A model generated the notes under the pieces. That model saw nothing but the letters and a program-made list of their open reading frames with translations. It was not told the origin of the DNA and did not search any database. A stretch of 64,000 nucleotides of DNA from Alistipes sp. (GTDB taxonomy: Bacteria; Bacteroidota; Bacteroidia; Bacteroidales; Rikenellaceae): assembly GCA_017623505.1 (NCBI GenBank), contig JAGAOZ010000005.1:238710-302709 (forward strand), given 5' to 3'. How positions within the stretch are numbered: the stretch's first letter is position 1; every line of letters starts with the position of its first letter. A program made the translations under genes and the position numbers. This document shows positions 55,575-64,000 of this stretch, in pieces.

Positions 55575-55979
55575 ATGTTATACAACATTTGTATCGTATT
55601 GATTTTGATAGCAAGTATCTTGCTTATTCTCGCAGTTTTGGTGCAGAGCCCAAAGAGTGGTATGGCTGCTAATTTCGGTGCTGCAAACCAGGTGATGGGT
55701 GTTCGCGAGTCAGCTAATGTATTGGAGAAGGTTTCTTGGTGGTTGGCAGGTATTATCGCTGTATTGAGCGTATTGGCTACTACACTCCACGAGAGCACAT
55801 CAGGCTCACAGTTGTCTGATGATATGGCTAACCATCAGAGTAGCAGCACTGAGCAGGTAAGCGAAACACCAGCTGTTCCTAATGCTTTGGAGAATACCGA
55901 TATGTCAGCGCAGACTGCTACTCCTTCAGAGGGTGGTGAGGCTGTAACTAATGATGCTGCAGCAGCTGAGCAGAAGTAA
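55575..55979 (+). CDS. secG: Preprotein translocase subunit SecG
   Basis: Inner-membrane component of SecYEG. 134 residues: two membrane helices (ICIVLILIASILLILAVLVQ and KVSWWLAGIIAVLSVLATTL) joined by the conserved loop SPKSGMAANFGAANQVMGVRESANVLEK, then a long Ser/Glu/Ala-rich tail typical of Bacteroidota SecG. It ends the run that begins with the HU-like gene; a strong terminator follows at 56037. Confidence 0.96.
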   Translation: MLYNICIVLILIASILLILAVLVQSPKSGMAANFGAANQVMGVRESANVLEKVSWWLAGIIAVLSVLATTLHESTSGSQLSDDMANHQSSSTEQVSETPAVPNALENTDMSAQTATPSEGGEAVTNDAAAAEQK

Positions 55980-56036
55980 AAAGCTATCAATCAAGCATTC
56001 GCTATTCCAGAAGATAAATGGGGTGCGATAAGGTTA

Positions 56037-56076
56037 GAGGCTGTCCAACAAGTGAGTTGTGACAGCCTCTTTTTTG
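56037..56076 (+). terminator. Terminator after secG
   Basis: Arms GAGGCTGTC / GACAGCCTC with an inner CAAC/GTTG pairing, followed by TTTTTTGTG. Confidence 0.85.
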
Positions 56077-56114
56077 TGTGTTATACTGAAATAGTCTATG
56101 GCTTTAGCCTTGAG

Positions 56115-57446
56115 TTATTGGGCTTGTTGATAAATCTTCTTCAGTCGGTTTGACATAAAGTATTGTAACACGCCTCGCAAGAACATATAGGAGGTAAATG
56201 CTAACCATAGCGCATTGTTGCCTATCAGAGGCTCAAAGGCATAGAATAGTCCGAAATAGGCGAGTGTCGCCAACAACATTGAGTCGCGCATGATGCGTGA
56301 TTGCGTTGCTCCGACCATTATACCATCCATAATAAAAGGCATAGATGCAGCTATCGGGATAGCGATAATCCAACCGATAAATTGTGAGGCATACTCCAGG
56401 ATTGAGCTGACATCGGCACTTTGGTCTTTGATGAATATTGACAGCAGCTCTTCCCACCAAAAGATGTAGACAACAACAAATATGACTCCTATGGCCAAGC
56501 CCCACGCTAAGCAGCGGTTTATGCTGCTACGCAGAGATACGCTATCCTTAGCACCTATGAACCTGCCTGTCAAGGCCTCTGCGGCATAGGCCAAACCATC
56601 GTTCATATATGAGAATAGTGTGAAGAGTTGTAGCAGAATGGTGTTTACAGCCAATATCGCAGGGTCGCCCATACGTGCCGAAGCTGCCGTAAAGAAGGTG
56701 TATGTGCAGACGATGCAGAACGTGCGGATGATAATATCACGATTTATGGCAAAGAACTCCTTCATTGCCTTGGCGTCGATAATCTCTTTGAATGTTATTG
56801 CGACGAATCCTTTGTGATAACGCCACCAGGTTATGATGATTGTTATAGCTACACCAATCCATTGCGCCACAACTGAGGCGTATGCGATGCCTACGATGCC
56901 CATATCAAATGTGAAGGCAAACCATACGCTGCATCCTATATGTATGAGATTGACCGCAATAGATACTATCATCGGAATTATGGCGTTTTGCATACCTGTC
57001 AGCCAGCCATTCAATCCAAAGAGAAGGATTCCGGCAGGCACAGCCCAAATTCGGGCAAAGAAATAGTCAGCAACCATATCTCCGCCATTCATAATCGCCA
57101 AAGCACCATATCCGAGGGGTTTCTGAAGAATAATCATCAGCACACCCAACACCAACGATACAAGGACTGCACGAGCCAACATAAGTGTTGTTGTGTGGAA
57201 ATCGCCTCTGCCAAAAGCTTGGGCGGTAATGCCACTTGTGCCCATACGTATAAACGAGCAGTTCCAATATATGAAGTTGAAGATTGATACTCCGACAGCA
57301 AGAGCTCCTATGGTTGCAGAGACTCCACTTCCGGAATTGTCGAGATGACCGGCAATGATAGTTCCTGCAATACCCATTATAGGTACCGTAATGTTGGAGA
57401 TAATATTTGGAACTGCAATACGCAGAATCTCTTTCGTCATTCCCAT
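56115..57446 (-). CDS. MATE-family efflux transporter
   Basis: Inner-membrane multidrug/cation antiporter of 443 residues with 12 predicted helices. It begins with the family start ILRIAVPNIISNITVPIMGIAGTIIAGHL, repeats it as TFFTAASARMGDPAILAVNTI in the second half, and has the GWLTGMQNA segment. DinF-like subgroup is possible. Substrate is unknown. The start may be 57446 or the ATG at 57440. It is followed on the same strand by nothing closely spaced; GH78 ends 52 bp upstream. Confidence 0.93.
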   Translation of the reverse strand: MGMTKEILRIAVPNIISNITVPIMGIAGTIIAGHLDNSGSGVSATIGALAVGVSIFNFIYWNCSFIRMGTSGITAQAFGRGDFHTTTLMLARAVLVSLVLGVLMIILQKPLGYGALAIMNGGDMVADYFFARIWAVPAGILLFGLNGWLTGMQNAIIPMIVSIAVNLIHIGCSVWFAFTFDMGIVGIAYASVVAQWIGVAITIIITWWRYHKGFVAITFKEIIDAKAMKEFFAINRDIIIRTFCIVCTYTFFTAASARMGDPAILAVNTILLQLFTLFSYMNDGLAYAAEALTGRFIGAKDSVSLRSSINRCLAWGLAIGVIFVVVYIFWWEELLSIFIKDQSADVSSILEYASQFIGWIIAIPIAASMPFIMDGIMVGATQSRIMRDSMLLATLAYFGLFYAFEPLIGNNALWLAFTSYMFLRGVLQYFMSNRLKKIYQQAQ

Positions 57447-57497
57447 TGTCTAACCGTTAAACCGCTACAAAGATACAAAAATTGTGCGATAGATGCG

Positions 57498-59708
57498 CTA
57501 TTCGCGCGATAATCTGATATGGTGACTACCTGCTCCGAATGTTACATCCTTACCACGTTTGGTGATATGGGCTACTGTGCCTGTGGGGACTTCAAAGTTG
57601 ATATTCATCACATCATTAACACATAAGATTGATACACGGATAGTGCCGTGAGGGGTCTCAACGGATGCTATGGCATTGCTCAGATTGCCCATCTGTGGCG
57701 CGATGCGAAACTCCTTGAAGCCTGGCTCAATAGGGCTGATGCCTGCAACGTATTGTGAGAGCAGGGTGAGTGTGCCTCCGCTCCAAGCGTGGTTGGTTGA
57801 GCCACCGCCGAAGCCCTCGCTACCTATGCCCCAACCCTCCCACAATGTGGTGAGTGTGGGGTGGTTTACCATCTTATCAAAGCGTTCGCGGGTGCGTTGT
57901 AGTGCATAGTCGGCGTAGCCCATACGGAAGAGAGCCTCTCCAACGTATTTCTCCATATAAGGGCTGGCGTGGTGCTCTCGTTGGAGGATCTTCAAAATAG
58001 CGGGGTAGTACTCTTTGGGAGCGAAGCCCGCCAAAACAGCCATAGCTTGTCCGCGGTCGTCGGTCTTACCCTCATAACCCGGTGTGCGGTATTCGTTACC
58101 TTGCCAGAAACGGCTATTAAAACTCTTTCGCATACCCTCCATTTTGGCTTCAATCATCTCAACATCGCTCTGCTTGTCAAGTATCAGGGCATATTCGCGC
58201 TCAGCCTTCAGGGCTAAGTAGTACCAACAATTAAGAAGTAGGTCGAGGTCGATATTGTCGCCCCAATCGCCCCACGACCAATCTCCGTGGCGAGTGACAA
58301 CCAAGCCCTCATTGTCCATCTGCCATACCTCGTGTAGATAGCGTTTTACAGGGTCGTAGATGTGGCGGATGATGCTCTCGTCACCACTATAAAGATACCA
58401 AGTGTAGAAACCATAGTATCCCACAGAGGCTAACATCTGTGCTGGTAGCTCATTTCGCCATATAACAGATGGACAAGGAGAGTAGAGAACGCCATCCTCA
58501 CGTTGCCAATTAACCAGCTCCAAGATGCCTTTGCGTGCCAGGAGTTGTCCGCGGCTATCCAAAGCGTAGAATGCCTCGCCAAGCTCATTCACCTCGTCAC
58601 CCCACCATTGCGAACGTTCGCGGTCGGGACAATCCATATAGGTATCACGCATGGTAACGTATAGCGTGCGAAGGGCCTTGGTGCGCAGACGGTTGAGGAA
58701 GTCATCGTCGCAGAGGAATGTACCGCTGAAATCGGTGTCGTAGCCCGTTTCGCGATAGCGGAGGGCTGTGACCTTAACATCATTTGGAATACGGTATATA
58801 ACCTCGTGACCATTCATCCACCCCAAAGACTCATATTGTTGTTTGCCTGAGCGTGTAACATATTCGGCACGAACATTAGGTTCGCCACCTCCCATATAGT
58901 CATCGGTTTGGATGTGTATGAGTCTGCCCGCTTCGGCCTCGACGTCAAGATACGGCGTTACATGGCAGTTATAAGGCAAACGACAGCGATAGATTGTATG
59001 GTCGCCATCTTGCTCCTTAACGATAGAGAGATAGTCGCTAATACCATAATCTCGCCACAGCGGGATAGGACGCTCGATGAGTTTGTTCCACGGCTCGCAG
59101 CCCGCTTTGCCTACTGAAACGGCATGAGGGAATGATGGTTTAGAGCCTTGTGCGTACCAACCATCAATGGCTTGTTGAGCGTTGAAACGGACATTAGACT
59201 CCGCAAGGCGGAAGTTAGCCTGCGTTCCTTCGGTTTGCTCATAGGCGGTGTAGTGGTGGCAGAGCCACGTGTTGTCGGATAGTATAGAGAAGGTGTCGGT
59301 ATGGCAATCGAAGATAAGGCCCATACGACCGCTGTTCTTATGTGAGAAACCCTCCTTGCCAAAATACCACACCAAAAGTGCGATAGTATTCTCGCCACGG
59401 CGAAGGTAGTGTGTTATATCGACGTGGTCGTAGTAGGTGTTATCGGGCGATGGGCCACGCTTAAGCCCGCCTTCGAAGACAACCATCTCGCCATTAATCC
59501 ATAGCCAATACTTACTATCGACAGCAATATCGGCAAATGCAGGTTTGTCGCCCAAATCGTCAATCACGACGCTCTTGTGGAAGCAAAACCACGAATTGCT
59601 CTGCTCGCTGGCAGTGGGGGAGGTTATCCATTCGGCTTGCCATACTTTGGCGTTGGCTTGTGTAAGGCTGATAAGCAATGTTGCGATGATTGCCAATACT
59701 CTGTTCAT
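57498..59708 (-). CDS. Glycoside hydrolase family 78 alpha-L-rhamnosidase
   Basis: Secreted rhamnosidase, 736 residues. Signal peptide MNRVLAIIATLLISLTQANA. N-terminal beta domains include a jelly roll (FADIAVDSKYWLWINGEMVVFEGGLK), and the (alpha/alpha)6 catalytic domain carries the GH78 signature MDCPDRERSQWWGDEVNELGEAFYALDS, with the acidic residues of the active site, and EGWGIGSEGFGGGSTNHAWSGGTL. It may act on pectic or host rhamnosides. It is alone on its strand between MATE and the divergent pseudouridine synthase; the 248-bp gap holds the latter's promoter. Confidence 0.93.
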   Translation of the reverse strand: MNRVLAIIATLLISLTQANAKVWQAEWITSPTASEQSNSWFCFHKSVVIDDLGDKPAFADIAVDSKYWLWINGEMVVFEGGLKRGPSPDNTYYDHVDITHYLRRGENTIALLVWYFGKEGFSHKNSGRMGLIFDCHTDTFSILSDNTWLCHHYTAYEQTEGTQANFRLAESNVRFNAQQAIDGWYAQGSKPSFPHAVSVGKAGCEPWNKLIERPIPLWRDYGISDYLSIVKEQDGDHTIYRCRLPYNCHVTPYLDVEAEAGRLIHIQTDDYMGGGEPNVRAEYVTRSGKQQYESLGWMNGHEVIYRIPNDVKVTALRYRETGYDTDFSGTFLCDDDFLNRLRTKALRTLYVTMRDTYMDCPDRERSQWWGDEVNELGEAFYALDSRGQLLARKGILELVNWQREDGVLYSPCPSVIWRNELPAQMLASVGYYGFYTWYLYSGDESIIRHIYDPVKRYLHEVWQMDNEGLVVTRHGDWSWGDWGDNIDLDLLLNCWYYLALKAEREYALILDKQSDVEMIEAKMEGMRKSFNSRFWQGNEYRTPGYEGKTDDRGQAMAVLAGFAPKEYYPAILKILQREHHASPYMEKYVGEALFRMGYADYALQRTRERFDKMVNHPTLTTLWEGWGIGSEGFGGGSTNHAWSGGTLTLLSQYVAGISPIEPGFKEFRIAPQMGNLSNAIASVETPHGTIRVSILCVNDVMNINFEVPTGTVAHITKRGKDVTFGAGSHHIRLSRE

Positions 59709-59890
59709 ATAGTCTGTGTTTTTAGTTTCTTATCATATATAGGTACAAATTTCGGTAAAAAATGATTTATGTCAAAGCATATAGCTCAAAATAATCGCAG
59801 CATAATGGCAGCATATTGCAGTTGTGTAGTCCGAAAGGGCGTATGTAGCATATTTTTTGGTGCGAGGTGATATTTTCTCTAAAAAATAAT

Positions 59891-59898
59891 TACCTTTG
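59891..59898 (+). promoter_or_regulatory. Putative -7 box (TACCTTTG) of the pseudouridine synthase gene
   Basis: Exact TAnnTTTG match about 58 bp before the chosen ATG; a TTTG upstream is spaced 31 bp away, too far for a standard -33. Confidence 0.45.
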
Positions 59899-59956
59899 CC
59901 GCTGAAAATTAGAGCGTCACAAGTAAGTGATGCCGGTTAGTAAAGAGAATAAAAGT

Positions 59957-61111
59957 ATGAGAGATTTTAAGAAAGACTCAACATCGGCAGTTAGTCGTTT
60001 TGGTCGCGACAAGCGTCAGCGAGTAGCAACTGCTCAGCGAGTTGAGCGTAGCCCTCGTCCTCAGCGTGATGCCGACAACGGGGGAGATTTTCGTCAGTCA
60101 CGTGCTCCTCAGCGTGAGCGCAGAGCATCGTATAACCCTAACTTCACCGCTGATAACCGTCCAGTAGGTGAGCAGCGTGAGGGTAACGCAAGAGGTGGTG
60201 CACGCGGCGGCTACCGCAATGAAGGTTATCGTGGCGAAGGTTATCGCAGCGAAGCAGGTCAGAGAGGTAACTATGGCTCAAAGCCAAAGTTTGGAGCCGG
60301 TGGCGGTCCACGTAAGGGTGCAGCCGGAGGAGGCTTTAAGAAGAACTATCGCACTGAGGAGAAGCGTTCATATCCTAAGTATGCGGCTAAGCAACCTGAT
60401 GAGATGCGTTTGAATCGTTTCTTAGCGCAGTCGGGTTTGTGTTCACGTCGTGAGGCTGATGATTTTATCCAGGCAGGATTGGTAACGGTTAATGGCGAGA
60501 TAGTATCGGAGTTGGGTGTTAAGATTCGCCCAAGCGATGAGGTTAAGTTTAATGGCGAGCGTATTCAAGGCGAGAAGAAGGTCTATTTGGTGCTTAATAA
60601 GCCTAAGGGCTATGTTACATCATTGGAGGACCCACATGCCGACAAGACTGTTATGGAACTTGTGAAGGGTGCGTGCTCGGAGCGTATCTATCCTGTTGGT
60701 CGCTTGGATAAAAATTCCCTGGGATTGTTGCTCTTTACCAATGATGGTGATGTGACACGCCAATTGACACACCCATCGTTGGAGAAGAAGAAGATTTATC
60801 AGGTATCGCTCGACAAGCCATTGACGCGTGCCGACATGGAGAAGATTACCGAGGGTATCACACTTGAGGATGGCGATATATATGCCGACGAGGTGGCGTA
60901 TGTAAGTGAGAATAAGAAAGATGTGGGTATTGAGATTCACTCAGGTCGTAACCGTATTGTGCGTCGTATTTTTGAGCACCTGGGTTATGCTGTGCAGAAG
61001 CTCGACCGTGTCTATTATGCCGGTATCACTAAGAAAAACCTTAAGCGTGGTGCATGGCGTTTCCTTACAAAGGATGAGGTTGATCGCTTGAAGAGCGGTC
61101 GCTATGAGTAA
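59957..61111 (+). CDS. rluB: RsuA/RluB-family pseudouridine synthase with Arg/Gly-rich N-terminal tail
   Basis: Makes pseudouridine in ribosomal RNA. About 384 residues. The first 150 are low complexity, rich in Arg and Gly, with repeated EGYR-type units (GYRNEGYRGEGYRSEAGQRG). Then an S4 RNA-binding domain (MRLNRFLAQSGLCSRREADDFI) and the catalytic domain with Asp in YPVGRLDKNSLGLLLFTNDG and HPSLEKKKIYQVSL. The frame is open to GTG/ATG at 59927-59930; I chose the ATG at 59957 (MRDFKKDSTSAV). RluB against RluF or RsuA cannot be fixed by sight. The tail is typical of several Bacteroidota RNA-modifying enzymes. Confidence 0.92.
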   Translation: MRDFKKDSTSAVSRFGRDKRQRVATAQRVERSPRPQRDADNGGDFRQSRAPQRERRASYNPNFTADNRPVGEQREGNARGGARGGYRNEGYRGEGYRSEAGQRGNYGSKPKFGAGGGPRKGAAGGGFKKNYRTEEKRSYPKYAAKQPDEMRLNRFLAQSGLCSRREADDFIQAGLVTVNGEIVSELGVKIRPSDEVKFNGERIQGEKKVYLVLNKPKGYVTSLEDPHADKTVMELVKGACSERIYPVGRLDKNSLGLLLFTNDGDVTRQLTHPSLEKKKIYQVSLDKPLTRADMEKITEGITLEDGDIYADEVAYVSENKKDVGIEIHSGRNRIVRRIFEHLGYAVQKLDRVYYAGITKKNLKRGAWRFLTKDEVDRLKSGRYE

Positions 61112-61133
61112 TGGGTTTTCGCTATATATAATA

Positions 61134-61255
61134 AGAAGCCGTCTAACAAGGTGATTTTTGCGTTACACTTGTGCTTAAAATGCTCATTTACGTAGAGTAA
61201 ACTCCGCTTTTTCGCACTGCGTAAGCCTTAAAATCCCTCTTGTTATACAACTTCT
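61134..61255. repeat. 122-bp nested hairpin between pseudouridine synthase and YfcE genes
   Basis: Three nested inverted pairs: AGAAG..GT.TAACAAG..GATTTT (61134-61158) with its near-complement at 61230-61255; GCGTTACACTTGTGC (61160-61174) with GCACTGCGTAAGC (61214-61226); and TTTAC/GTAAA (61187-61201). The three nested pairs run from edge to edge. No gene fits. It resembles in size the elements at 14701 and 42240. Confidence 0.65.
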
Positions 61256-61260
61256 AACAA

Positions 61261-61305
61261 AATGGGCGTGTCTATAAATTTGTTAGACACGCCCATTCTT
61301 TTATT
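61261..61305. terminator. Bidirectional terminator
   Basis: Perfect 14-bp arms AATGGGCGTGTCTA / TAGACACGCCCATT; T-rich on the rightward side (CTTTTATTTT). It lies between converging genes, 3 bp from the YfcE stop. Confidence 0.9.
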
Positions 61306-61801
61306 TTAGTATTCGTTGCCACTCGCCAATCTCCATATCCCGAATATCCGCGCCGTCGATTGTAAAACGTATTGCGGTGCGTACTTTGTGAAAACCATAA
61401 GTGCCGGCAGCTCCCGGATTGATATGCAGGAGGTTGTATACAGGGTCGTAGATGACTTTTAGGATATGAGAGTGCCCCGCCACAAATATATCGGGCTTGA
61501 GTTGTTGAATACGAGCTATGGCTTGCGGCGCATAGTGGCGTGGATAGCCTCCGATGTGGGTGATAAGGACCTTCTTGCCCTCACATTCAAAGCAATTAAA
61601 CTCGCTCAGTACGCGTCGTGTGACACCTCCGTCGATATTGCCGTAGACAGCCTTCAAAGGTTTGAAAGCCGCAATTTCATCAGCAAGTTCCAATGAGCCT
61701 ACATCGCCGGCGTGCCAAATCTCATCCACATCCTTCAAAAAGTCACGAAGTGGCTTGTCGAATGTGCCGTGGGTGTCCGATATAACTCCTATCCTACGCA
61801 T
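61301..61801 (-). CDS. YfcE/MJ0936-type metallophosphoesterase
   Basis: Cytosolic phosphodiesterase of the calcineurin-like fold, 166 residues. Metal ligands are in GVISDTHGTFD, DEIWHAGDVGS, AVYGNIDGG, and THIGGYPRHY and VAGHSHILKV. Size and motifs match YfcE, which acts on phosphodiesters in vitro; the physiological substrate is unknown. Its ATG overlaps the stop of the esterase gene by 1 nt (TAATG), so the pair is translationally coupled. Confidence 0.93.
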   Translation of the reverse strand: MRRIGVISDTHGTFDKPLRDFLKDVDEIWHAGDVGSLELADEIAAFKPLKAVYGNIDGGVTRRVLSEFNCFECEGKKVLITHIGGYPRHYAPQAIARIQQLKPDIFVAGHSHILKVIYDPVYNLLHINPGAAGTYGFHKVRTAIRFTIDGADIRDMEIGEWQRILK

Positions 61802-62748
61802 TATAGTCCGTAATTAGCTTTGAGATAGTCGTCTACACTGAATGATGTCTGTCGCTTAGGGTAGGCTGTGTCGGCTACGCTTGTCATTCTTGGCTTCTTG
61901 CTGCCTTGCTCAACGTAGTCCTTCAAGAACTCCTTGATGTGCACAAGATTATTGCGCATAGGTGTTACAGACAAATCGTGATTAGCGTACTTGACGGCGT
62001 AGAACCAATATGGTGACGATAGCTTATCTAACTGATTCACAATAAACTGTGAGCCATAGAATCCTGTGCCGAGCAATGTGGCTTTTTTGTATGGGACTTG
62101 ATTGTCCGAGTTGCCGTGGAATAACATTATTGGAGCAGGTTTTTGTGCCCACTCAGGCTCTCCATTGAGCGAGAAAAGTGCTCCGGCAAAGGATATGACA
62201 CCGGCATAACGGAAATCTTCGGGTAGCACCGCAGCATTCTCGGCTCTGTTACATATCTCATATTCAGCCTGCAATACGCTGATGGCACCTGCACTTGAGC
62301 CGCTAATTACAATCTTATCGGTATCAATATTCCATTTTTTAGCATTGTCAAGAATGTAGAGCGTTGCGCTGTAAAGGTCCTCTACTGCCATATCAATCGA
62401 GCCGTACAGAGCTCCTATCATATCGCTTAGCGTAAACTCCTGCTCTTTTTTCTCCAACATCTTCAGTCCCAGGCGATAGTCGATTGATATTACATCGTAT
62501 CCTGCTTCCGCCAACTCGTTAAAATATGTAGCGTAGGCTTGGTTGTCGCGTGTGCCTTTGGCGAATGCACCTCCGAACATAAAGACAACACAACCACGCT
62601 CTCCCTCCGCATTGGCTACGTAGTGGTCCATATAGAGCTTTTGGCCCGACTTCTCGGCGTAGAGGTATGTATGTTTCTTAGGCGTGAAGCCTTCTGCTGT
62701 GCCAATAAACAATATGCTGATAATGAGTGCTAAAATGGTTCTATTCAT
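61801..62748 (-). CDS. Secreted alpha/beta-hydrolase (esterase)
   Basis: 315 residues with a signal peptide (LALIISILFIGTAEG). The oxyanion region is VVFMFGGAFAKGTRDN, the nucleophile Ser lies in VISGSSAGAISVL, with probable Asp in MLFHGNSDNQVPYK and His in KYANHDLSV. This is the carboxylesterase/BD-FAE type, often acting on acetyl or feruloyl sugars. The substrate is unknown. It overlaps the YfcE gene and lies 53 bp downstream of rarA on the same strand. Confidence 0.88.
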   Translation of the reverse strand: MNRTILALIISILFIGTAEGFTPKKHTYLYAEKSGQKLYMDHYVANAEGERGCVVFMFGGAFAKGTRDNQAYATYFNELAEAGYDVISIDYRLGLKMLEKKEQEFTLSDMIGALYGSIDMAVEDLYSATLYILDNAKKWNIDTDKIVISGSSAGAISVLQAEYEICNRAENAAVLPEDFRYAGVISFAGALFSLNGEPEWAQKPAPIMLFHGNSDNQVPYKKATLLGTGFYGSQFIVNQLDKLSSPYWFYAVKYANHDLSVTPMRNNLVHIKEFLKDYVEQGSKKPRMTSVADTAYPKRQTSFSVDDYLKANYGL

Positions 62749-62801
62749 CGTGCTGTTTCTTATGTTGTGTTATCAAAATTTGTGCCTTAGCCTTATTGCT
62801 C

Positions 62802-64000
62802 TTATTTATACTTATCTCCCCACCAATTCTCAATACGCTCAGCGATTTTGTCCTCCGTCGTGTTGGCTCGGTTGGGGTGATAGAATGTTGTCCCACTTAA
62901 CGATTCAGGTAGGAACTCCTGCTTGGCGAACGAGCCGCTGAAATCGTGTGCATATTTGTAATCCTTGCCGTAGCCCGCCTCGCTCATGAGTTTGGTCGGA
63001 GCATTACGTAGATGCAGCGGTACGCGTCTATTGGTCGTATCGTGATTGACAAAGCTCAGGGCCGCGTTTATTGCCATATATGCTGAATTACTCTTTGGGC
63101 TCGTTGCTAAATATATCGTTGTTTCGGCAAGTGTTATCCGAGCCTCCGGCATACCAATCTTATGCACAGTGTCGAAGCAGGCATTGGCCAGCAGTAAGGC
63201 ATTGGGATTGGCTAAACCAATATCCTCGGATGCCAAAATTACTAACCGGCGTGCAATGAAACGAGGCTCTTCGCCTCCGGCCAACATACGTGCCAGGTAA
63301 TAGATAGCGGCATTGGGGTCGCTGCCTCTTACTGACTTGATGAATGCCGAGATAACGTCATAGTGTTGTTCGCCATTCTTGTCGTAGAGAGCTATATTTT
63401 GTTGAAGAGCTTGTGTGATTACCTCGTCGTTAATGGTAATGTTGCCCTCGCTTGCCCCTGCTACAATGTCCAGGATGTTGAGCAGTTTGCGCGCATCTCC
63501 TCCCGAAAAGCGGAACAGAGCCTCTGTCTGCTCGATTTTTATGTTACGTGCTTTGAGCTGCTCGTCGGTAGCTATTGCGCGGTTGAGCAATGTAGCTAAC
63601 TCTTCGTCGGTCATTGACTTGAGGATATAGACTTGACAGCGGCTCAGGAGTGGAGAGATGACCTCGAATGAAGGGTTCTCCGTAGTGGCTCCGATAAGCG
63701 TAACAATGCCTTGCTCTACTGCGCCGAGCAGGGAGTCTTGCTGACTCTTGTTGAAGCGGTGAATCTCATCTATAAACAGAAAAGCTGCACGCTGATTAAA
63801 CAAACTCTGTTTGCGGGCCGATTCGATGACCTCACGCACCTCTTTTACGCCCGACGTTACTGCCGAGAGGGTGTAGAAGGGTCTGTCGAGTTGCTTAGCG
63901 ACAAGTCGGGCAAGTGTGGTCTTACCAACGCCGGGAGGTCCCCACAGTATAAACGATGGGGTATTTCCTGTCGAGAGGAACTTACGAAACACACCGTCCT
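62802..64000 (-). CDS. rarA: Replication-associated recombination protein A, 5' end missing
   Basis: AAA+ ATPase that acts at stalled replication forks (RarA/MgsA/WRNIP1). Leftward gene, cut at the right edge: the frame stays open to 64000, and roughly 25-30 N-terminal residues are outside. Walker [20 protein letters not shown], Walker B LFIDEIHRFNKSQQDSLL, sensor TLIGATTENPSFEVISPLLSR, and the C-terminal tetramer domain (LRNAPTKLMSEAGYGKDYKYAHDF, FYHPNRANTTEDKIAERIENWWGDKY). An internal GTG at 63992 is not the real start, because the missing N-terminus is part of the family. Confidence 0.96.
   Translation of the reverse strand, partial: DGVFRKFLSTGNTPSFILWGPPGVGKTTLARLVAKQLDRPFYTLSAVTSGVKEVREVIESARKQSLFNQRAAFLFIDEIHRFNKSQQDSLLGAVEQGIVTLIGATTENPSFEVISPLLSRCQVYILKSMTDEELATLLNRAIATDEQLKARNIKIEQTEALFRFSGGDARKLLNILDIVAGASEGNITINDEVITQALQQNIALYDKNGEQHYDVISAFIKSVRGSDPNAAIYYLARMLAGGEEPRFIARRLVILASEDIGLANPNALLLANACFDTVHKIGMPEARITLAETTIYLATSPKSNSAYMAINAALSFVNHDTTNRRVPLHLRNAPTKLMSEAGYGKDYKYAHDFSGSFAKQEFLPESLSGTTFYHPNRANTTEDKIAERIENWWGDKYK

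Overview
The window is a chromosomal segment of a gut-type Bacteroidales bacterium (phylum Bacteroidota). The evidence is a SusC/SusD/SusE-F polysaccharide utilisation locus, lipoprotein signal peptides followed by acidic residues, a fimbrillin-type lipoprotein, a short bS21, a PnuT-type transporter paired with thiamine pyrophosphokinase, and many promoters of the Bacteroidota type (TTTG, 19-20 bp, TAnnTTTG) with little use of Shine-Dalgarno sequences. I cannot fix the genus from sequence alone. Nothing here looks like a phage, insertion sequence, plasmid origin or CRISPR array. Both edges cut through genes: a GH2 enzyme on the left and RarA on the right.

Layout. 1-13135: a mannose-glycan utilisation locus, with a GH2 gene (leftward, cut) divergent from susC, susD, a SusE-like and a double-length SusF-like lipoprotein, a GH76 endo-mannanase and a GH92 alpha-mannosidase. 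13289-15000: enolase, a GC-rich tandem repeat, a nested inverted-repeat element and tRNA-Thr. 15010-18730: a leftward operon of sirtuin, GH35 beta-galactosidase and nitroreductase. 19128-20691: a fimbrillin/discoidin-like lipoprotein whose signal peptide is out of frame with its body at a G7 tract. 20747-22425: structured non-coding DNA, tRNA-Pro and tsaD. 22495-29379: TamB, ExbB, ExbD, a TonB-like protein and a DUF1573 protein. 29491-39511: glgB, a POT-family transporter, SDR, PhnP-like hydrolase, rnhA, valS, thiamine pyrophosphokinase and pnuT. 39602-42153: an operon of three unrecognised secreted proteins, the last followed in frame by a 75-codon remnant. 42560-43849: NhaD. 44147-52322: lon, kdsB, kdsA, kdsD, a UbiD-family decarboxylase, a helix-hairpin-helix membrane protein and rpsU. 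52491-55979: a membrane-anchored HU-like protein, a sigma-54 activator, LptE, a small unknown protein and SecG. 56115-64000: MATE exporter, GH78 rhamnosidase, an RsuA-family pseudouridine synthase with an Arg/Gly-rich tail, a YfcE-like phosphoesterase, an esterase and RarA.

How the parts fit. The PUL encodes capture, import and stepwise cleavage of alpha-mannose-containing glycans, powered by TonB/ExbBD-type energy transduction of which one set is encoded at 27160-28980. GH35 and GH78 add galactoside and rhamnoside cleavage. kdsA/B/D and LptE serve LPS synthesis and export, and SecG serves protein export. The observations most worth follow-up are the G7 switch in the adhesin-like lipoprotein, the long nested hairpins in several intergenic gaps (14701-14831, 42240-42359, 61134-61255 and one beside tRNA-Pro), the apparently leaderless pnuT-TPK operon with no TPP riboswitch, and the uncharacterised three-gene secreted-protein operon.
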